From assembly GCF_048984525.1 (NCBI RefSeq), contig NZ_JBMGJC010000002.1, forward strand, positions 209,608 through 273,607: 64,000 bases of DNA, in the 5' to 3' direction. Below the pieces are notes generated by a model. The model saw nothing but the letters and a program-made list of their open reading frames with translations. It searched no databases and was not told where the DNA came from. The position numbers and the translations under genes were made by a program. Positions 6,485 to 14,634 of the stretch are shown in pieces (positions within the stretch are counted from its first letter, which is position 1; the number at the start of each line of letters is the position of its first letter). The stretch is from Syntrophopropionicum propionicicum_A. GTDB taxonomy: Bacteria; Bacillota; Desulfotomaculia; Desulfotomaculales; Pelotomaculaceae.

Positions 6485-7999
6485 ATGAAAATAATACCTC
6501 TGAGAAATAAAAATTTGGAGATGTTTTGGAAGAATAAAGCGAATGTCCACGGGATTGCAAAAAGTGATAATATAACCGCTATCGAGTACACAAGCGAAAG
6601 CGGCCGCAGTTCCCGCAGGTTGATTGTCTATGACGAAAGCGTGGATAAGGTGTATCACGAATGTCTTGCTACGGGTAAAGGCAATCCGTGCTGGCACCTT
6701 GGCGGAATGGCTCACGTTATGAGCTGGGGGCTTCCCAAAAACGTCAGCGTTGAAAGTGCAATACCTTTCTCGCTGGATATAAAATGGGAAGATGTCACCC
6801 GCAGGCACATGGCAGATAAAGACGGTCACTTCCGTATTTTAAATGTCATGGGTGCCACAGACACCGATAGACCTGTTGAACCTGAATTTGCACACCCTGA
6901 ACCTGAAATACCGCCCGAACCGCCCTCCGAGCCGGTTAAATCGACGAGACCCCCAAAAAGCACAAAGAAGGATCACCCATCCGTAGAACTTCCGCCTGAA
7001 CTTGCCTGGCTTGGACACTACCATATCCCCAAAAAGATTATGGATAGGGTTCTTGCTTTCCGCAAGGTACAGGAAGAACGCTTGACGCCTGAACAAAAAG
7101 CGAAAGTTCCCGAAGCCCGTTATATCGCAAGTGGGATAGAGGTTGCATCCGCATTATCCGCACTCCTCTGCCAAGAGGGTGTTTGGGTTCCTGCTCTACT
7201 GGCAGGCCCTAAAGGAAGCGGGAAGTCAACTTTCGCTGAAACACTGGCCGCGATACTTCATCTGCCGGTTGTTAAAGTATTCGGCGGAGTCGATATAAAC
7301 CTCGACGCTCTCCTTGGTGGTAAAACACTGGAGCCGGTTGACAACAACATTGACCCAGTTACCGATGCCAGGCTGAGGGCTGCTGCTAAAGCGGCAGGCG
7401 TGGAAGTTGAAAACATTCTGAATAAACTCCGCGGTTCGCAACTGAAGGTTGTCTATGAACCCGGTTTACTCCTGAATGCCGTTCAGAATGGCGAAATGGT
7501 GGTATTCGATGAGATAAATATGGTGAATGCTGAAATTACATCTCTGATGCACGGACTACTCGACTGGCAGCGCACACTGTCCGTTCCTGGGCTTGGCTCT
7601 GTTGATGCCGATCCCAACTTCCGGCTTGTAGCCTGTATGAACCACGGGTATGTCGGGGTAAAGCAATTGAACGAGGCATTTCAAGACCGCTTCCGTTCAA
7701 TCAGTGTCCCTCACCTTCCTGAAGTCGAGCTGTCAAAGCTGTTTAAAGAGTGCACCAAATGTGATGAAGGCATAGCGGATATACTAGCATGTTTGTTCAC
7801 CAAGCTGTCTTCCCGCGTTGCTAACGGCGACATCACCGAAAGAGGCGTGTCAGTCCGGGCAATGATTCAAGCAGTCAATGAATACCATGACGGTGTTGGC
7901 ACTTTAAGAGATACCGTAGTCTCCTGTCTGACTGCTGGCCTCGGCGATAAGTACGAGGCAGACCAAATCAGGCTGACAGTGGAATCCTCAATAGTTTAG
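6485..7999 (+). CDS. MoxR-type AAA+ ATPase with SWIM-like N-terminus
   Basis: 504 residues. Walker A GPKGSGKST at about 241-249 and Walker B VVFDEIN at about 339-345 belong to the MoxR/CbbQ AAA+ group. The N-terminal 80 residues hold C60, C69 and H71 in CWHLGGMAHVMSW, which resembles a SWIM zinc-binding end. A Pro/Glu-rich linker (about 130-165) joins the two parts. MoxR ATPases act with VWA proteins as chaperone or remodelling pairs, and the next gene, 11 bp away, is a VWA protein. Confidence 0.8.
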   Translation: MKIIPLRNKNLEMFWKNKANVHGIAKSDNITAIEYTSESGRSSRRLIVYDESVDKVYHECLATGKGNPCWHLGGMAHVMSWGLPKNVSVESAIPFSLDIKWEDVTRRHMADKDGHFRILNVMGATDTDRPVEPEFAHPEPEIPPEPPSEPVKSTRPPKSTKKDHPSVELPPELAWLGHYHIPKKIMDRVLAFRKVQEERLTPEQKAKVPEARYIASGIEVASALSALLCQEGVWVPALLAGPKGSGKSTFAETLAAILHLPVVKVFGGVDINLDALLGGKTLEPVDNNIDPVTDARLRAAAKAAGVEVENILNKLRGSQLKVVYEPGLLLNAVQNGEMVVFDEINMVNAEITSLMHGLLDWQRTLSVPGLGSVDADPNFRLVACMNHGYVGVKQLNEAFQDRFRSISVPHLPEVELSKLFKECTKCDEGIADILACLFTKLSSRVANGDITERGVSVRAMIQAVNEYHDGVGTLRDTVVSCLTAGLGDKYEADQIRLTVESSIV

Positions 8000-8010
8000 G
8001 AGGAACTGAT

Positions 8011-10257
8011 ATGCTCAAAGAAATCAAACGCCAGTGCCTTCAAACTGCAGCGAGATTCTACACAGAACGCAACAGGTTGATTGTGTCTTTTGGAGGCTCC
8101 ACAGCAACCGATATGACGAATATTTACCTGAGGTATATGGACAAAGAAATCCTTCAGGGGATTAAAGCCGAACCGAGCGAGTGCTGGATTGCGACAAAGG
8201 CAGGTAACGCCCATGAAGCGGCGCATATAATTTTCAGCGATAAGAGAATATGGGATAATGCGGTAAAGAAAGGACCGCTTATACAGCATCTCGTCAATAT
8301 CCTTGAAGACGCCCGCATCGAGCGAGCCATGTCTAACATGTATCCTGGCACAATGCTTTGGCTTAGATTTACCAACGAATATATCTTCCGTAACCGCAAG
8401 GAGTACGGAAGCGGCGTTTCGGCTTTTTTAATGGGCCTGTGTGCTTACGCTGTTGTGGGTAAAATACCGGAAATGCTTGAGGACAAGGCTAAAGACCTGA
8501 TCCGACAGTGTGCCGACTATGTAAACGAAGCCCGCCTAGCAAAACACACAAGCGACGTTTTAGAGTCCGCCGAAGAAATCGCCAAGTTGGTCAAAGATGT
8601 CTACCCGGAGGAATTTCGTGGAGAAGCCAAGGGCTTCAGGGGAACATTAAGCCCCCGTGCTGCGCCTGACGGTGAAATGGACCCAAGAAGGCTTGTTGTG
8701 AAAATTAAAGTCAGGAAGCCTGGAAAATCTTCAGAGGAGTCTAAAGAGACAGACAAAGATTCATCAGGCACTTCAGGAGGTTCGCCTGGTAAGACTGATA
8801 AATCGGATGGCGGAACTCCATCATCTGAAACACCAGACAGCACAGAGCCAAAGGATGCTTCTAAGTCAAAATGGGAGAAACCTAAAGAGGCACCTGAAAA
8901 GGAACCCGAAAAAGAGGAGCCTGAAACCAGTAAACCTGAGGAATCCAGTAAACCAGAGGAATCCGAGGAATCCGATAAAGCCAAGGAAACCGAGGAGCCT
9001 GGTAAAACCGATGAATCCAAGGAATCGGATAAGCCTGAGGAATCCAAGGAGCCTGAGAAGTCCAAAGATGAACCCAGCAAAAGCGAAGAGGTTGAAAATC
9101 CTGAAGAACCCGAAGAAGAACCCGGTAAAAGCGAAGAGGTTGAAAATCCTGATGAAGACCCCGGATATACTGAGGAGCCAGAAGAACACGAGGAACCCGA
9201 AGGTTTCAAAGGCCCCGAAATAGTAGAGTCCGAGGGCGAAGAACCGGAACCTGAAGCCGAGGAAATAGAAATCGAGATCGAGATCGAAATCCCCGAGGTG
9301 GACCCGGAACTCGAAGAACAGCTTGAAGAAGCTGAAAAGGAAATTGACACCATGAAAGACGAGGCCGTAAAAGAGAAAAAGGCATCTGAGTCCGAGGAGA
9401 CAGAGGAAGTCGATTATTACGAGCTGAGTAAAGAAATTTCCAAGGAGAGGATTCACAGGGGATGTGATTTCCGAAACAGAGAGCTGTCTAAAGAACCTGT
9501 GCAATACAGGGAATGCTTAAAAAGAACCACCGGCTTAACAAAAAAATTGGTGGATGAAATCAGGCAAGTCCTCGAATTTCGCCACACAGTCCGCCGGCGC
9601 AGTCTGAAAAAGGGAATTCTTGATACAGGAGCCCTTTGGAAACTGCAGGTTAATGGCACAAATGTTTTCGCTAAAAAAGACGAACCAGGCGACATTCCCC
9701 AGCTTGTGGTAAAGCTGCTGGTTGACTGCTCCGGATCAATGTCCAGCGATAACAAGATTGGCCTTGCCAGAGATGCTGCGGTAGCCCTGCACGAAATGTG
9801 TAACGCTTTAAAAATAAAACATGCTGTAACAGGTTTTACTTCGCTTAACCCAGATGTCACCATTGTTGTGACACACTTTAAGGCAGTGGAATGGGATGAA
9901 CGAGACGGTTCTAAAATCCCCTCTCTCAGGGCAATAAGCGAAAACCGCGACGGCTATTCAATTAGAGTCGCAACCAAAGAGCTGTTGAAAAGGTATGAAC
10001 CAAACAAGCTGCTGATAGTCCTTTCAGACGGAATGCCTCTGGATATAAACTACACCCCACATAAAGGCATCCCGGACACCGCAAAGGCTGTTCGAGAAGC
10101 TGAAAGGCTTGGAGTGAATGTTATTGGCATCTACTTCGGTGCAGAAAGCGACCTGTCTAACGCTAGGCACATGTACAACAACCTTGTATATGCGCCTGAA
10201 ACCAATAACCTTCCCTTTATTCTGGGCCGCGTAATGAAAAAAGTATTAACTGGTTAA
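8011..10257 (+). CDS. VWA-domain protein with HExxH site and acidic repeat
   Basis: 748 residues, ATG after AGGAGG. Residues 66-75 (NAHEAAHIIF) contain HExxH, a zinc-peptidase signature, followed by an ILEDARIER helix. Residues about 235-480 are an extreme low-complexity run of Ser, Glu, Lys and Pro. The C-terminal 190 residues are a VWA domain with the metal-binding motif DCSGSMSS at about 572. It is the partner of the MoxR ATPase upstream. HExxH, linker and VWA resemble the DUF2201-like and CobT-like partners of MoxR ATPases. Substrate unknown. Confidence 0.75.
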   Translation: MLKEIKRQCLQTAARFYTERNRLIVSFGGSTATDMTNIYLRYMDKEILQGIKAEPSECWIATKAGNAHEAAHIIFSDKRIWDNAVKKGPLIQHLVNILEDARIERAMSNMYPGTMLWLRFTNEYIFRNRKEYGSGVSAFLMGLCAYAVVGKIPEMLEDKAKDLIRQCADYVNEARLAKHTSDVLESAEEIAKLVKDVYPEEFRGEAKGFRGTLSPRAAPDGEMDPRRLVVKIKVRKPGKSSEESKETDKDSSGTSGGSPGKTDKSDGGTPSSETPDSTEPKDASKSKWEKPKEAPEKEPEKEEPETSKPEESSKPEESEESDKAKETEEPGKTDESKESDKPEESKEPEKSKDEPSKSEEVENPEEPEEEPGKSEEVENPDEDPGYTEEPEEHEEPEGFKGPEIVESEGEEPEPEAEEIEIEIEIEIPEVDPELEEQLEEAEKEIDTMKDEAVKEKKASESEETEEVDYYELSKEISKERIHRGCDFRNRELSKEPVQYRECLKRTTGLTKKLVDEIRQVLEFRHTVRRRSLKKGILDTGALWKLQVNGTNVFAKKDEPGDIPQLVVKLLVDCSGSMSSDNKIGLARDAAVALHEMCNALKIKHAVTGFTSLNPDVTIVVTHFKAVEWDERDGSKIPSLRAISENRDGYSIRVATKELLKRYEPNKLLIVLSDGMPLDINYTPHKGIPDTAKAVREAERLGVNVIGIYFGAESDLSNARHMYNNLVYAPETNNLPFILGRVMKKVLTG

Positions 10258-10269
10258 AGGAGGAATTCT

Positions 10270-10314
10270 TTGACGAAAAAAGCGAATGTCGCCTTTAAGG
10301 GGGCGGCTGTATAA
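10270..10314 (+). CDS. Possible 14-residue leader peptide
   Basis: A TTG start follows AAAGGAGGAATTC at ideal spacing and gives MTKKANVAFKGAAV before a stop. It sits between the VWA gene and the G-rich leader hairpins of the nuclease gene. It may be a leader peptide or chance; no family evidence is available. Confidence 0.25.
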   Translation: MTKKANVAFKGAAV

Positions 10315-10321
10315 AAAAGAA

Positions 10322-10394
10322 AATTCCCTTACCTCTGCCAGGAGGGGGCTTAAAAACAAACCCTCCGGCCTGGCCAGGAGGGTAAGGAGGTTAT
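10322..10394 (+). promoter_or_regulatory. Three-arm G-rich leader of the nuclease gene
   Basis: GGAGGG pairs with CCCTCC across a loop with a TTAAAAACAAA core. The same CCCTCC can pair with the downstream GGAGGG, which lies next to the ribosome-binding site AAGGAGG. CTTACC and GGTAAG form an outer stem. The competing pairings could switch access to the ribosome-binding site. Confidence 0.45.
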
Positions 10395-10398
10395 AAAT

Positions 10399-11493
10399 AT
10401 GGATATGCAGGTGTTCTCATTCAGCAGGCTGACAAAATTCGAAGATTGTCCAGCCTGTTTTTATTCAAAGTACATCCTGCGAATTGACGAACCCCCCACT
10501 GAACCCCTGGTGCTTGGTAAAGGCGCCCACTCTGTAATAGAGGGTGCGTTAAAACTGAAGACGGACAGCAGGGAAGTGTTCAGTCACCTTTGCGATGTCG
10601 TAATAGGTAACGCTCCATTGTCGCTGGATAAGGATGAACTTCTGGGTATGACCCATCAGCCCAATGTACTAAAATACATTGGGAAAGAGTGCAGGATTGA
10701 AGAACACTTCCAGATTCCAATTGACCCGGATGACCCCTTCAGCCCCGAGATACAGGGTTATATAGACCTTTATCTCGATGAAGAGGAAGACCTTGTCGAG
10801 TTGAACGACTGGAAGTCTAACCGTAAATCATATGTGCCGACATCAACGCACCAGTTGGGGCTTTACGCCGGCTACCTGGCTGGAAAGACAGGTAAGCGTG
10901 TGAAGGGGCAATTAACGTTTCTCCGCACTAAAGAGGTGTTTGATCACCTCTATGAGCCGGACAACGGTATTGTCGCAGCCCAAAAATGGGCAAAAGGTGT
11001 CGCCTGTGAGATACAGTCAAGAATCAGCAGCCTTGAATCCAAAGAAGGCACTGCGGAGGAAATATTCCCAGCCACGCCTGGTGATGTCTGCAGGTATTGC
11101 GGATGGGCCGAACACTGCACCGGGAAAACAATAGAAATCCCTGACGCTCTGAAGGATATCGAAGAAGCAGCAGCAGTTGGCGCCGAGATATTCCGCCTGG
11201 AGTCTGCATTGACATCCCTAAAAGAGAAACTTAAAGCCTATGTCAAGCGTTACGGCCCGGTTGTTGTGGGTAAAAGGGAATTCGCCCTTTCCCCGAGCCA
11301 ATACTGGTCTTTCAATGGAGACGGCCTCGAAAAGGCATTTAACAAAATGAAGTCGGAAGGCGTTGATCCTTTCTCGGTAATGTCTTTGACAGCCAAGGGG
11401 ATCAAGAAGCTCAACTGGAGCGAAGCCGACATAAAAGCCCTCGGAGGAAATTTAAGGACAACAGTAAACTTTAAAGACATTGCCGCGGGATAA
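10399..11493 (+). CDS. RecB/Cas4-like PD-(D/E)XK nuclease
   Basis: 364 residues, ATG after AAGGAGG. FSRLTKFEDCPACFY opens the protein; GYIDLY (about 119) and ELNDWKS (about 134-140) supply the D and D/E-x-K active site. DVCRYCGWAEHC at about 230 with the N-terminal Cys suggests the iron-sulphur cluster of Cas4/AddB-type nucleases. The domain fits PDDEXK_1 exonucleases. With the RecT-like annealase and SSB in the same block it probably resects ends for single-strand annealing, like phage Exo/Bet pairs. The link to the CRISPR locus 20 kb away is not supported. Confidence 0.8.
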   Translation: MDMQVFSFSRLTKFEDCPACFYSKYILRIDEPPTEPLVLGKGAHSVIEGALKLKTDSREVFSHLCDVVIGNAPLSLDKDELLGMTHQPNVLKYIGKECRIEEHFQIPIDPDDPFSPEIQGYIDLYLDEEEDLVELNDWKSNRKSYVPTSTHQLGLYAGYLAGKTGKRVKGQLTFLRTKEVFDHLYEPDNGIVAAQKWAKGVACEIQSRISSLESKEGTAEEIFPATPGDVCRYCGWAEHCTGKTIEIPDALKDIEEAAAVGAEIFRLESALTSLKEKLKAYVKRYGPVVVGKREFALSPSQYWSFNGDGLEKAFNKMKSEGVDPFSVMSLTAKGIKKLNWSEADIKALGGNLRTTVNFKDIAAG

Positions 11494-11514
11494 AAACGAA
11501 AGGTGGTCACTGTG

Positions 11515-11925
11515 ATGCCATTGCCGTATAGGATGAATGCTGTGGTTACAATGATGCTCGCAAAAGAGTACGACAGATATATAAGGGAGTTTGTAGACGA
11601 AAACAGGTTCGCCGATGGAAGTACGCCGGTATGTTTGGACGAATTCTTTGACAACGAGTTTCAGGAAATTTTGAAGGCCAAGAAAATCCCCCGTGACGGA
11701 GGTATCTTCTTGGAAATCCTCTGGAACATCGAGGATCTGAAAGCTGTTTTCAGGAACCGGGGCATTAAGCCCACCAAAGAGAATATCAACGCTTTCATCA
11801 ACAGCCGTGCCACTAAAACTCTTGAAGAACAGTCTATTAGTTGCGGCTGGTCTGTATTGGAGGATCTTGTAAGCGATCTTCAGTACGATGGCAAACTTCC
11901 CAAAAAAACTAAAAAGGCCAGTTAA
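11515..11925 (+). CDS. Hypothetical protein, 136 residues
   Basis: ATG at 11515, 9 bp after the AGGTGG site; in-frame GTG codons at 11503 and 11512 are possible starts. The protein is mixed charged and largely helical, with no membrane segment. YRMNAVVTMMLAKEYDRYIREF near the N-terminus is helical and the C-terminus is Lys-rich. It follows the nuclease gene by 21 bp and is likely co-transcribed. I do not recognise a family. Confidence 0.6.
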   Translation: MPLPYRMNAVVTMMLAKEYDRYIREFVDENRFADGSTPVCLDEFFDNEFQEILKAKKIPRDGGIFLEILWNIEDLKAVFRNRGIKPTKENINAFINSRATKTLEEQSISCGWSVLEDLVSDLQYDGKLPKKTKKAS

Positions 11926-11930
11926 TAAAC

Positions 11931-11960
11931 AAAGGATTGTTTAAAAACAGTCCTTTCATT
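11931..11960 (+). terminator. Hairpin with weak T tract
   Basis: AAAGGATTGT pairs with ACAGTCCTTT around TTAAAA. The downstream T content is low, so termination may be partial. Confidence 0.45.
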
Positions 11961-12004
11961 AAAAAATCAACCCTAAGCGGGTTAAAAACAAGGAGGATAA
12001 AATC

Positions 12005-12946
12005 ATGAAAAAAACTGTAATTCTGTTAGCTTTAACGATGGCAATGCTTTTTGGCTTCTGCCTTCAGGCAAATGCCGCAATTGAAACGAAATTCTGGATT
12101 GGTTCTACCGATTATACCCTGGACGGCCAAATTGAGCAGATGGACGCTGCTCCGTTCATTGACGATAACGGCAGGACTTTGGTGCCTGTAAGATACCTGG
12201 CGAAAGGTCTGGGTATCGGCGGTACCGCCCTAGTATGGGATGCGGATAAACAGGAAGTAACCCTGAATTTCAACTCTGTGAAAATGGTTGTCCCTGTTGG
12301 CAAGCCGTATTACGAGTTCGGCACTGACAATAATATGATAAAGGTTCTAATCGGCACTTCCGCTGTCATCAAAGATGGCAGGATTTATCTGCCTGCACGA
12401 TATGTCGCCAATGAATTCATGGCGAAGGTAACGTGGAGCCAGGCCGACAAGGCTATTGTCATTACGAGGCAGGTAAACGACCTCGCGGTTCTGATGACCT
12501 ACTGGAGGGGCGACAGTGATAAGCCGTGTGATGTGTTGATGTCCGAGGATATTACTCGCAAAGAAGCAAGGCCAGTAATCGGCGGGTTCAGAATGGATGA
12601 CAATAACCTGTCTGTATTCACCAGATGGGATCGTAACGGCGCCTACACCGGCACCTATTACGACGTCTATTTCTACAACAAGCCGTTTTACACAACCCCT
12701 GCTAACCCGGGTCTTTTCCAAAAATACTTCACTGAGAATTTCGCCGGCAACGCGGCTGAAATAATGAACTGCATCGACCAGAACTACAATGACATTGTAA
12801 GCGGTAAAGAAGTTGCTGTTGGACAGAAATACATTATCGGAAACCCGGACCCTGTATCCGCAACGGCATCAGGGCTGGCTGTGTATGTCGAAGAAGACAG
12901 TGACGGCAAATATGTCAGGGTAAGCATCAAGTTCGCAAAAATCTAA
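12005..12946 (+). CDS. Secreted protein with copper-amine-oxidase-N stalk domain
   Basis: 313 residues. A signal peptide is clear: Lys-rich start, hydrophobic core to about 20, cleavage near NAA-I. Residues about 30-155 match the copper amine oxidase N-terminal (stalk) domain, with RTLVPVRYLAKGLG, VKMVVPVGK and RIYLPARYVANEF. This domain is common in clostridial cell-surface proteins and is not itself an oxidase. The C-terminal 150 residues are unrecognised. It ends the block and is followed 28 bp later by ribozyme copy 2. Confidence 0.75.
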   Translation: MKKTVILLALTMAMLFGFCLQANAAIETKFWIGSTDYTLDGQIEQMDAAPFIDDNGRTLVPVRYLAKGLGIGGTALVWDADKQEVTLNFNSVKMVVPVGKPYYEFGTDNNMIKVLIGTSAVIKDGRIYLPARYVANEFMAKVTWSQADKAIVITRQVNDLAVLMTYWRGDSDKPCDVLMSEDITRKEARPVIGGFRMDDNNLSVFTRWDRNGAYTGTYYDVYFYNKPFYTTPANPGLFQKYFTENFAGNAAEIMNCIDQNYNDIVSGKEVAVGQKYIIGNPDPVSATASGLAVYVEEDSDGKYVRVSIKFAKI

Positions 12947-12954
12947 TAACAAAC

Positions 12955-13038
12955 AGCTCCCTTAGTGGGAGCTTGCCCGGCGACAGGTCACACCTCCGCG
13001 TGGTGCCGGGTGGATGCCTTCAGGCAGCCGAGTTGGCC
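12955..13038 (+). ncRNA. HDV-like ribozyme, copy 2, with 5' hairpin
   Basis: Predicted cleavage before G12975. P1: GCCCGGC 12975-12981 with GCCGGGT 13005-13011. P2: GGTCA 12986-12990 with TGGCC 13034-13038. P3: ACC/GGT around loop TCCGCGT. P1.1 GG 13012-13013. P4: TGCC 13015-13018 with GGCA 13023-13026. J4/2 GCCGAGT. The stem GCTCCC/GGGAGC upstream ends two bases before the cleavage site. P1 and P4 show G-U to G-C changes relative to copy 1. Confidence 0.85.
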
Positions 13039-13085
13039 TCTGAATATGATTATTAACCTTTGTATTTAAAAACCCAAGCCCCGCT

Positions 13086-13104
13086 CTTACGACATGATTG
13101 TAAG
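13086..13104 (+). promoter_or_regulatory. CATGATT loop hairpin, module 2
   Basis: CTTAC/GTAAG stem closing the nine-base loop GACATGATT; preceded by AAAACCCAAG. Lies 48 bp after ribozyme copy 2 and 52 bp before the terminator. Confidence 0.7.
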
Positions 13105-13155
13105 GGTAATACAAGAAAAAACAGCTCCCGACTAACAAAGAAGGGGGTACAAAAA

Positions 13156-13179
13156 AGAACTTAAAAAAGTTCTTTTTTT
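13156..13179 (+). terminator. Terminator, module 2
   Basis: AGAACTT pairs with AAGTTCT and is followed by seven T. It lies about 95 bp upstream of the next gene. Confidence 0.75.
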
Positions 13180-13274
13180 GTTAAAACAACTGCGCAAAAA
13201 ACACTGCGTAGTCAAGGCAGCCAAGTGGATTGCCAATAAACAACTAGCAACTGCTAGTAGAAAGGAGTAAAAAC

Positions 13275-13541
13275 ATTGAAACTGCACAATTTTCAGGCTG
13301 TGGTAACTGCCCGATAGCTAAGAGCTGCAGCGACAAAAAAGTACCGGTGTCCGTAACGTTCCTGGCTGACCAATTAGCTGATAACTGGGGACGATTTGTA
13401 AAGGTCTTCGGAAAAGGTGAAACGGTCAAAGGAAGCGCGATAGTGGACGGTGACACCATCTACTGCATCACGGCCCGGCACGAATTACTGGACTACAGTG
13501 ACTTCATCTCATTAGAACGGATCGAAGTGAAGATGAATTAA
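13275..13541 (+). CDS. Small Cys-rich protein with apparent ATT start
   Basis: Reading from ATT at 13275, seven bases after AAAGGAG, gives 88 residues beginning with a C-x2-C-x5-C group (GCGNCPIAKSC) followed by a beta-rich domain. The first standard start in frame is GTG at 13347, which has no ribosome-binding site and would drop the Cys group. A TTG at 13276 in the next frame encodes only 13 residues. I prefer the rare ATT start, as in infC, but a coupled leader peptide plus GTG start is possible. Function unknown. Confidence 0.5.
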   Translation: METAQFSGCGNCPIAKSCSDKKVPVSVTFLADQLADNWGRFVKVFGKGETVKGSAIVDGDTIYCITARHELLDYSDFISLERIEVKMN

Positions 13542-13654
13542 GCTGTTTTCAGGAACCGTAGGATACGGAGAAAAAGGACGGCGAGATGTCAGTCCAATAA
13601 AACTACCGGCGATTGCCGGAGCTGAGTGAACCTCAGTAGAAGGGGGATAAAACT

Positions 13655-14452
13655 ATGGAAGCAACAGCAAGACTGGAGTACTACCTCAACGAGGAGGGGC
13701 GCAAGAAATCAATATTAGCCGGCGGAAACGGCAAGCGTTTTCAAGAGATTGTAACAAAGGCCACGCCGGAGATTCTGGAACTTGCATTGGTGGAAGAAGA
13801 CGGACTTGTCAGATTCCCAGCAGACTGCAACACTAGATTAGTGGTAGTAAAGACATCCGAAAAACCCGGCTGGTGCTGGGATGGATGCGGAGTAACCGAA
13901 TTCAGTGAACCACAAACAGTTGATTCACTTGTTGCTCACATGAAAGAGGTTTGCCGGGATATCGGAAGAATCAAGATAGACCCAGTTAACCTCGCTGAGA
14001 TAGCCTTGCTTGAAAAAGAGTATAAGGAAGAACAAGAAGTTGAAAATTCAAGGAAAGCCAAAGAGGAAGCAGCACGAATTACATCAAGGGCAGAAAAGAC
14101 TGCATGGATAGAGGAGCATGGTTCCAATCATCTTCGTCGTGCCACTGCTCTTGGTTATAGCTGCCAGGGGTTGTATGTAAAAGAGAGGGCGGCGATGGAG
14201 TTTCCCGGCTTTTATGTTGACCTCGACGAACATACAAAATGGAAGTCAAGGGGTTGGCCAAGTCCTGAAACTATTACAATGCAGTTGGATTTGCAGGCAA
14301 AAGGATATCTGGTAGAAGTAGTTTGGCTTACGAGGCCGCCTAAAGACGCATCTGAATACCCTTATAAAATTTATGAGAAAGGATTCAATCCTTGCGAAGC
14401 GCTGGTAGTTAAAGAGTACCTTGGTAAACACACCCTGGTAACAATATTTTAA
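13655..14452 (+). CDS. Hypothetical protein, 265 residues
   Basis: ATG after AAGGGGG. Residues about 120-150 form a charged helix, probably a coiled coil. The C-terminal 110 residues are mixed alpha/beta with KWKSRGWPSP and VVWLTRPPKDA. No recognised family. A hairpin pair (CCGGC/GCCGG and CTGAG/CTCAG) lies in the leader. The 3' part of this gene has a damaged duplicate directly downstream at 14465-14538. Confidence 0.55.
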   Translation: MEATARLEYYLNEEGRKKSILAGGNGKRFQEIVTKATPEILELALVEEDGLVRFPADCNTRLVVVKTSEKPGWCWDGCGVTEFSEPQTVDSLVAHMKEVCRDIGRIKIDPVNLAEIALLEKEYKEEQEVENSRKAKEEAARITSRAEKTAWIEEHGSNHLRRATALGYSCQGLYVKERAAMEFPGFYVDLDEHTKWKSRGWPSPETITMQLDLQAKGYLVEVVWLTRPPKDASEYPYKIYEKGFNPCEALVVKEYLGKHTLVTIF

Positions 14453-14464
14453 TTAACCAAACAA

Positions 14465-14538
14465 GAAGTCAAGGGGTTGGCCATGTCCTGATGCTATTAC
14501 AGGACAAGTGGAAGTAGTTTGGCTCACGAGGCCGCCTC
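14465..14538 (+). repeat. Decayed partial duplicate of the preceding gene's 3' part
   Basis: GAAGTCAAGGGGTTGGCCA at 14465 repeats 14242-14260 exactly, and GAAGTAGTTTGGCTCACGAG near 14510 repeats 14315 onward with one change. About 30 bp between them is missing in the copy. It is a tandem-duplication remnant, not a gene. Confidence 0.7.
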
Positions 14539-14561
14539 CAGAATTTTTTTCAAAAACATCC

Positions 14562-14631
14562 CTTTCCGCCGGGATTAAAAGGCGGCCACTGCAATATGTG
14601 GCCGCAAGGCCCGTGCAGTGGGAAAGGAGTT
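14562..14631 (+). promoter_or_regulatory. Leader hairpin covering the ribosome-binding site
   Basis: CCCTTTCC (from about 14562) pairs with GGGAAAGG, which includes the ribosome-binding site of the next gene. CACTGCA/TGCAGTG and GCGGCCAC/GTGGCCGC stems lie inside. The fold would block translation initiation unless it is opened. Confidence 0.5.
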
Positions 14632-14634
14632 AAT

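Noticed and set aside
8601..9353. Long minus-strand, serine-rich open frame
   Set aside because: It mirrors the low-complexity Glu/Ser/Lys region of the VWA gene; no ribosome-binding site and no protein-like composition.
10399..11493. Nuclease as Cas4 of the CRISPR locus
   Set aside because: It is 20 kb away inside the RecT/SSB block, so a recombination exonuclease is the simpler call.
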